From Flavobacterium cheongpyeongense (GTDB lineage: Bacteria; Bacteroidota; Bacteroidia; Flavobacteriales; Flavobacteriaceae): DNA of 64,000 bases. The notes under the pieces are model-generated. The model made no database searches and was not told the origin of the DNA. It saw nothing but the letters and a program-made list of their open reading frames with translations. The stretch's first letter is position 1. Every line of letters begins with the position of its first letter. The position numbers and the translations under genes were made by a program. The DNA lies in the NCBI RefSeq assembly GCF_003202435.1, contig NZ_QJHK01000003.1, positions 124,001 to 188,000 of the forward strand. The letters are read 5' to 3'. Below are positions 60,075-64,000 of the stretch, in pieces.

Positions 60075-60418
60075 ATATTAGCTTTTTTATAAATTAATAC
60101 AGAAAAATATATTGCCAATATTGGAGGAAGGGCAAATTGAGTAAATTCCAAAATAGGCATATAGATAATATTTGAGTTGCATATCCAACAAAAGAAAAAT
60201 AAGCATACACCAGATAAATACCATTTTAGCATGTTGTCTTTGGGGTCGAAAAATAAAAGTGATACACCTGAAACAACTTGAAACAAACCAATTATTGGTG
60301 TAAACATTAACCCATGACCAATTAAATTTCCACTGCTTTCTTTTGTTATAAAACCTAAAGCAATAAGGATAATTGAAATTCCAACTAAAAAAATGTTTAT
60401 GCAGTTTAAAATTTTCAT
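60071..60418 (-). CDS. Small membrane protein, 115 aa
   Basis: Four short hydrophobic helices (INIFLVGISIILIALGFIT, GLMFTPIIGLFQVVSGVSLLF, CLFFFCWICNSNII, LAIYFSVLIY) without recognisable motif. It is the first gene after the regulator in the run, and a copy of the regulator-type palindrome (60435-60460) lies 17 bp upstream of its start, which suggests direct control by the GbsR-like protein. Confidence 0.65.
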   Translation of the reverse strand: MKILNCINIFLVGISIILIALGFITKESSGNLIGHGLMFTPIIGLFQVVSGVSLLFFDPKDNMLKWYLSGVCLFFFCWICNSNIIYMPILEFTQFALPPILAIYFSVLIYKKANI

Positions 60419-60434
60419 AATTATTGATTATTTT

Positions 60435-60460
60435 AAACTTTCAGAAAAAAATGAAAGTTT
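60435..60460. promoter_or_regulatory. Palindromic operator, copy 2
   Basis: AAACTTTCA-N8-TGAAAGTTT lies between the regulator and the membrane-gene run, 17 bp upstream of the latter's first start codon. It is identical in arms and spacing to the copy at 61003-61028. Confidence 0.65.
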
Positions 60461-60473
60461 GAGTTAAATTTTT

Positions 60474-60977
60474 TTATTTCATGATTTTCATAACCAGTTT
60501 CCCCAACCAGTTTTCATTGAATTCAGTCATTTTGTCCAGCATATTATCGGCTTTCAAAACAAAATCATACAATTTAGAAGTCTGGTCTACAAAGTGTTTT
60601 TCCTCAGCAGAATCTTTTACCTCAATAGTCGAAACTTCTTTTAAGATTTTAAGAGCAGGTTTGATTTCTCTTTTGCTTCTTTCTCTTGAAATTTTAACTG
60701 CTAATTCATCCAAATCTTTTTCGGCAGTAAAAAATTCCCTTCTTTCTCCGGCTTTGTATTCTTTATAGACAATTCCCCAATCCATTAAAGCTCTTAAGTT
60801 CATGCTTGCATTGCCACGCGAAATCTGTAATTCGTCCATAATGTCTTCCATCGAAACAGCTTCGTTCGAAACCATTAATAAAGCATGAATCTGTGCCATG
60901 GTTTTATTAATGCCCCATTGAGAACCTAATGCTCCCCAGGTTTGTACAAACTTATTTTTTGCTTCTTTGAATTCCAT
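60474..60977 (-). CDS. GbsR/MarR family transcriptional regulator
   Basis: 167 residues. A winged helix (AVSMEDIMDELQISRGNASM then NLRALMDWGIVYKEYKAGER) with a helical C-terminus matches GbsR-type MarR-family repressors. The presence of the same palindrome upstream of its own promoter (61003-61028) and of the downstream run (60435-60460) suggests it binds both. The ligand is unknown; the run's desaturase and small membrane proteins suggest membrane-lipid control. Confidence 0.88.
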   Translation of the reverse strand: MEFKEAKNKFVQTWGALGSQWGINKTMAQIHALLMVSNEAVSMEDIMDELQISRGNASMNLRALMDWGIVYKEYKAGERREFFTAEKDLDELAVKISRERSKREIKPALKILKEVSTIEVKDSAEEKHFVDQTSKLYDFVLKADNMLDKMTEFNENWLGKLVMKIMK

Positions 60978-61002
60978 ACTTCAAATGTAAGTAAAAGTTT
61001 TT

Positions 61003-61028
61003 AAACTTTCAAAAATAATTGAAAGTTA
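61003..61028. promoter_or_regulatory. Palindromic operator, copy 1
   Basis: AAACTTTCA-N8-TGAAAGTTA lies 26 bp upstream of the regulator's ATG (at 60977), placing it over or next to its promoter. Confidence 0.65.
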
Positions 61029-61110
61029 TTTTGGTTCTACAAAAAAAGTTAACTGTTGGAAAAGTAACAAACGAGTTTATGATAAAGAATAAAACCGTTT
61101 TGAATAAAAC

Positions 61111-61153
61111 AAAAAAGCACCAAAGTATTTTTATTTTATTCCGGTGCTTTTTT
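61111..61153 (-). terminator. Terminator of SanA-like gene
   Basis: Arms AAAAAAGCACC and GGTGCTTTTTT flank an A/T-rich loop just beyond the 61152 stop. Confidence 0.7.
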
Positions 61154-61811
61154 ATCGTTTATCCTCTTTAGAATAATTTGAAGTGCCATTAATAGGGATA
61201 GGGTTTCCTAAAAAACGGGGTTCACGATTTTGTAAAATATCAAAAAAGGATTTGAAAGTTGAAAGATATTCCCTAAAACAAACATACTTATAACCTTTAT
61301 ATTCGCCTGAATTTGCAGAGTAACCTGCACATTTTATACCAAGTCCCTGTCCGATGTAAATTGCCCTGTTTAAATGATATTTCTGAGATATTAAAGTCGC
61401 TTTTCTGATTTTGAAAATATGTTGGGCACGATACATTGTCGAGTAAGTATCAAAGCCGGCATAATCAATGAATATTTTAGTTGTATCAACTCCGTGTCTA
61501 AAACAGTAATTTTTCATTACCGTTAGTTCATCATATTCTTCACTGCCGTTATCTCCCGAAAGCAAAATTTTATTGATTCGTTTTGATTTGTACAATAAGA
61601 TCCCGGCATCAAGTCTGTCTTTTAAATATTTACTCGGCTGGTCTCCTTTAATTCCGGCACCGAAAATAATTCCGACATCATTTTTAGGAAACCTTCGAAG
61701 TGAATTATAAATATTTTTTTTGGTTGTCGACGTTACATAATAATTTACTGAAAGAATCGCAATCAACCCAAAAAATGTGAGATAAAGAGTTATTTTTAAA
61801 TATTTTTTCAA
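61152..61811 (-). CDS. SanA/YdcF-like (DUF218) envelope protein
   Basis: 219 residues. An N-terminal membrane anchor (ITLYLTFFGLIAILSVNYYV) is followed by DVGIIFGAGIKGDQPSKYLK and KRINKILLSGDNGSEEYDEL, the DUF218 core, with TYSTMYRAQHIF. SanA-type proteins affect envelope barrier function in Enterobacteria; the enzyme activity is unknown. It is monocistronic with its own terminator. Confidence 0.88.
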   Translation of the reverse strand: MKKYLKITLYLTFFGLIAILSVNYYVTSTTKKNIYNSLRRFPKNDVGIIFGAGIKGDQPSKYLKDRLDAGILLYKSKRINKILLSGDNGSEEYDELTVMKNYCFRHGVDTTKIFIDYAGFDTYSTMYRAQHIFKIRKATLISQKYHLNRAIYIGQGLGIKCAGYSANSGEYKGYKYVCFREYLSTFKSFFDILQNREPRFLGNPIPINGTSNYSKEDKR

Positions 61812-61953
61812 AATGATATTTTTTGTAAGATTAAAGTTTAAAAGAAAATGCTATGAATGTAAGTGAAATTTACTTTATAGTTTCAATTTAAAAACTGAAG
61901 TATTGCGGCTTCGGTTTCTGCTTTTAAAAGTATAATAAAAATTTAAACAGGCT

Positions 61954-64000
61954 CTAAGAGAAAAACGACTTTACCTGATCCACATCAAACGATTTTTTCT
62001 CCTCATCGACAGTGATAATACTCGTGGCAACAGCTTTCTTTTTACCTTGTAGCAACGCTATTTTTTCCTCGATAGTGTCTTTGCAAATCATTCGGTATGC
62101 TATTACTTTTTGCTTTTGTCCAATACGGTAACAGCGGTCAATGGCTTGGTTTTCGACAGCAGGATTCCACCACGGATCTACCAGGAAAACATAATCGGCT
62201 TCGGTTAAATTAAGTCCGGTTCCTCCGGCTTTTAGGCTAATTAAAAATACCCGAACATCAGTATTATTCTGAAAGTTATTTACTTTTTCTTCCCTATTGG
62301 TCGTTTGACCGTCGAGATATTCGTAATAAATTTGTTCTTCGTCTAATCGTGTTTTAATGAGTTGAAGCATTTTTACAAATTGCGAAAAAACTAATATTTT
62401 ATGATTTCCTGTTTTTTCTTTGATATTTTCAAGTAATAAATCCATTTTAACAGATTGATTTCCATAATCTTCCTCGTCCGAAATTAAGGCAGGCGAATTG
62501 CATATTTGTCTCAATTTAGTCAATCCTTCCAAAATATACATTTGGGCATTTTCGACTCCGTTTTCGTCTATTTTATTGATGAGGTAATCACGGTATTTGT
62601 TTTTAAAACTATCATAAACCTTTCGCTGTTCGTTGCCCATTTCACAATAAATAATACTTTCGGTTTTCTCCGGAAGTTCTTTTGCCACTTGCTCTTTGGT
62701 TCTTCGGAGTAAGAAAGGAGCAATCATTTTACTTAATAAATGCGAGGCTTCGTGATTTTTTTCTTTGTCAATCGCATCTGAAAATTCGGTTTTAAAATGA
62801 GTCATATTACCCAATAATCCCGGATTGATAAAGTTCATCTGAGCATATAAATCGAAGGTGTTGTTTTCGATTGGCGTACCGGTCAGTACTAGTCGATTAT
62901 ACGAATTCAATAAACGAACGGCTTTGTATCGTTTGGAATTTGGGTTTTTAATAGCCTGGCTTTCGTCCAGAATAATATAATTAAATTTGAAGTCTTTCAT
63001 AAATTCCACATCATTCAATAATGAGCCATAAGTAGAAATAATTAGATCATATTTAGAGAAATCGTCTTTGTTTTCCATTCGATTAGAACCTACAAAAGCC
63101 AGCATTTTTAGTGATGGGCAAAATTTAGCAATTTCGTTTTTCCAATTAAAAATCAAAGAAGTGGGTGCAATAATTAATGATGGCAGACATTTTTTGTCTT
63201 TCTCTTTCAAATATTGCAAAAATGTGATGGCTTGCAATGTTTTTCCTAATCCCATATCATCTGCCAAGCAACCACCCAATTGGTTTTTGTCCAAAAAGGT
63301 AAGCCAATTTAACCCGTGGTGCTGATAATCTCTTAATTTGGCTTTGATACCTTTTGGAATCGGAACTTCTTCTATGTTAGAAATGTTCTGTAAACGCTTC
63401 TTTTTTTCTAACAATTCGATCAGAAACGGAGGTTTTTTCTCCATTTCTTCAAACAATTCGTCGATGATTCCAAACTGATAATTTGAAAGTTTGATACCAT
63501 CTTTCTTGATTTCTCCTACTTTAAAATAGTTGGAGAATTTCTTCATCCATTCTTCGGGCAGAATTCCTAGCGTTCCATCTCCAAGCGCTACATAATTGCT
63601 TCGTTTTAAAAATGCTTTTTGCAGTTCTTTTAAACCCACTTTTTGATCACCAAAACTAATGTCAATTTCTAAATCGAACCAGTCAATATCTGATTTTAAA
63701 CCAATTTTAATAACGGGTTTGTTGATGTTGAATTTGAATGATTTCAAATTCTTGGCCCCAAAAACTTTCATTTCCTGTTGGTGCATTCTATCGGTAGCGT
63801 GCAGCATCCAATAGTTTTCCATTAGTTGTTGTGGCGTGAGAAAAAAGAACTCGTCCTGTTCCGCAAATGCGGGATGTAAACCTCTAAATTCTTCTATGAA
63901 ATTATCCTCAAAAGATTGATTTCTTTTTTGAAATAAAATGGATTTTTTGGCTGTGTCATTCTTTGATTCTTCGAAAAGCATTTCATTCGAAAAAACGGGA
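61954..64000 (-). CDS. SNF2-family DEAD/H helicase (5' end outside window)
   Basis: At least 675 residues; the frame stays open past the right edge, and family members are usually longer, so the true start is beyond 64000. GGCLADDMGLGKTLQAITF is motif I, LIISTYGSLLNDV and YIILDESQAIKN (DESQ, motif II) and LTGTPIENNTFDLY (motif III) follow, with the C-terminal FLISLKAGGTGLNLTEADYV block. These proteins translocate on dsDNA and are sometimes linked to SWIM zinc fingers. Neighbours give no further clue. Confidence 0.93.
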   Translation of the reverse strand, partial: PVFSNEMLFEESKNDTAKKSILFQKRNQSFEDNFIEEFRGLHPAFAEQDEFFFLTPQQLMENYWMLHATDRMHQQEMKVFGAKNLKSFKFNINKPVIKIGLKSDIDWFDLEIDISFGDQKVGLKELQKAFLKRSNYVALGDGTLGILPEEWMKKFSNYFKVGEIKKDGIKLSNYQFGIIDELFEEMEKKPPFLIELLEKKKRLQNISNIEEVPIPKGIKAKLRDYQHHGLNWLTFLDKNQLGGCLADDMGLGKTLQAITFLQYLKEKDKKCLPSLIIAPTSLIFNWKNEIAKFCPSLKMLAFVGSNRMENKDDFSKYDLIISTYGSLLNDVEFMKDFKFNYIILDESQAIKNPNSKRYKAVRLLNSYNRLVLTGTPIENNTFDLYAQMNFINPGLLGNMTHFKTEFSDAIDKEKNHEASHLLSKMIAPFLLRRTKEQVAKELPEKTESIIYCEMGNEQRKVYDSFKNKYRDYLINKIDENGVENAQMYILEGLTKLRQICNSPALISDEEDYGNQSVKMDLLLENIKEKTGNHKILVFSQFVKMLQLIKTRLDEEQIYYEYLDGQTTNREEKVNNFQNNTDVRVFLISLKAGGTGLNLTEADYVFLVDPWWNPAVENQAIDRCYRIGQKQKVIAYRMICKDTIEEKIALLQGKKKAVATSIITVDEEKKSFDVDQVKSFFS

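Noticed and set aside
1..64000. CRISPR array or cas genes
   Set aside because: No regularly spaced repeats with unique spacers were seen; the leader and 31-bp repeats do not fit.
1..64000. Insertion-sequence transposase
   Set aside because: No transposase motif was found in any frame; mobility signals are limited to the serine recombinase and repeat-flanked units.

Overview
The window looks like a chromosomal segment of a Flavobacterium-like member of the Bacteroidota. It is AT-rich and has short intergenic gaps and few recognisable Shine-Dalgarno sites. The housekeeping genes are those typical of the group: folC, exbB/exbD, a Glu/Leu dehydrogenase, a one-piece gcvP, mlaE/mlaF, a SanA-like protein and an SNF2 helicase. 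Genus assignment is an inference from protein character; no rRNA gene is present.

Positions 1 to about 18,960 form an accessory island dominated by probable anti-phage genes. It opens with a truncated trypsin-like protease. Next come a DUF4365-like nuclease with a helical-repeat tail, an HNH-like protein that overlaps it, and a two-helix ion-channel protein. A reverse-strand set follows: an ATP-binding-cassette-type ATPase, a membrane-anchored coiled-coil protein and an Mrr-like nuclease. Then comes a reverse-strand operon (sigma-factor-like protein, unknown helical protein, ImmA/IrrE metallopeptidase). It diverges from a six-gene forward operon: DUF3892-like protein, CD-NTase, E2-E1 fusion (Cap2-like), JAMM peptidase (Cap3-like), DUF6602-like PD-(D/E)XK protein, and a second nucleotidyltransferase with hydrophobic N-terminal segments. 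This reads as a type II CBASS relative with unusual composition and its own control module. The island ends with a large serine recombinase and a 60-residue partner, next to a tRNA-Val(TAC) gene. Related imperfectly palindromic intergenic elements lie just 3' of several defence genes, which suggests cassette-like assembly.

Positions about 19,130 to 45,010 are mostly core genome: folate metabolism, TonB-type energy transduction, amino-acid dehydrogenase, acyl-CoA dehydrogenase, a Crp/Fnr regulator, a compact run of small metabolic and stress genes (peroxiredoxin-like, YHS, DoxX-like, DinB, NRDE), an M28 peptidase lipoprotein, an SDR, a SprT-like protein, the Mla lipid ABC transporter, two outer-membrane proteins and glycine decarboxylase. 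A four-helix-bundle gene flanked by inverted repeats appears to be inserted between the SDR and SprT-like genes.

Positions about 45,200 to 56,850 hold a second specialised locus that resembles a RiPP-type biosynthetic cluster. It has three tandem DUF1843-like peptides of 56 to 58 residues, a terminator, and a radical SAM/SPASM enzyme with an extra C-terminal zinc ribbon. A SAM methyltransferase-like protein, two paralogous GT2 glycosyltransferases, a possible haem-oxygenase/TenA-like protein, an ATP-grasp-like protein and a PaaK-like adenylate-forming enzyme follow. A conserved leader of about 56 nt precedes three of the cluster's genes. Two further glycosyltransferases and a frameshifted gene remnant lie just upstream.

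Positions about 57,100 to 64,000 return to ordinary genes. A GbsR/MarR-type regulator heads a co-oriented run (three small membrane proteins, fatty-acid desaturase, TIGR01777-like epimerase, SRPBCC protein). The same palindrome lies upstream of the regulator and upstream of the membrane genes, suggesting autoregulation and control of the run. SanA-like and SNF2 helicase genes close the window; the helicase runs off its end.
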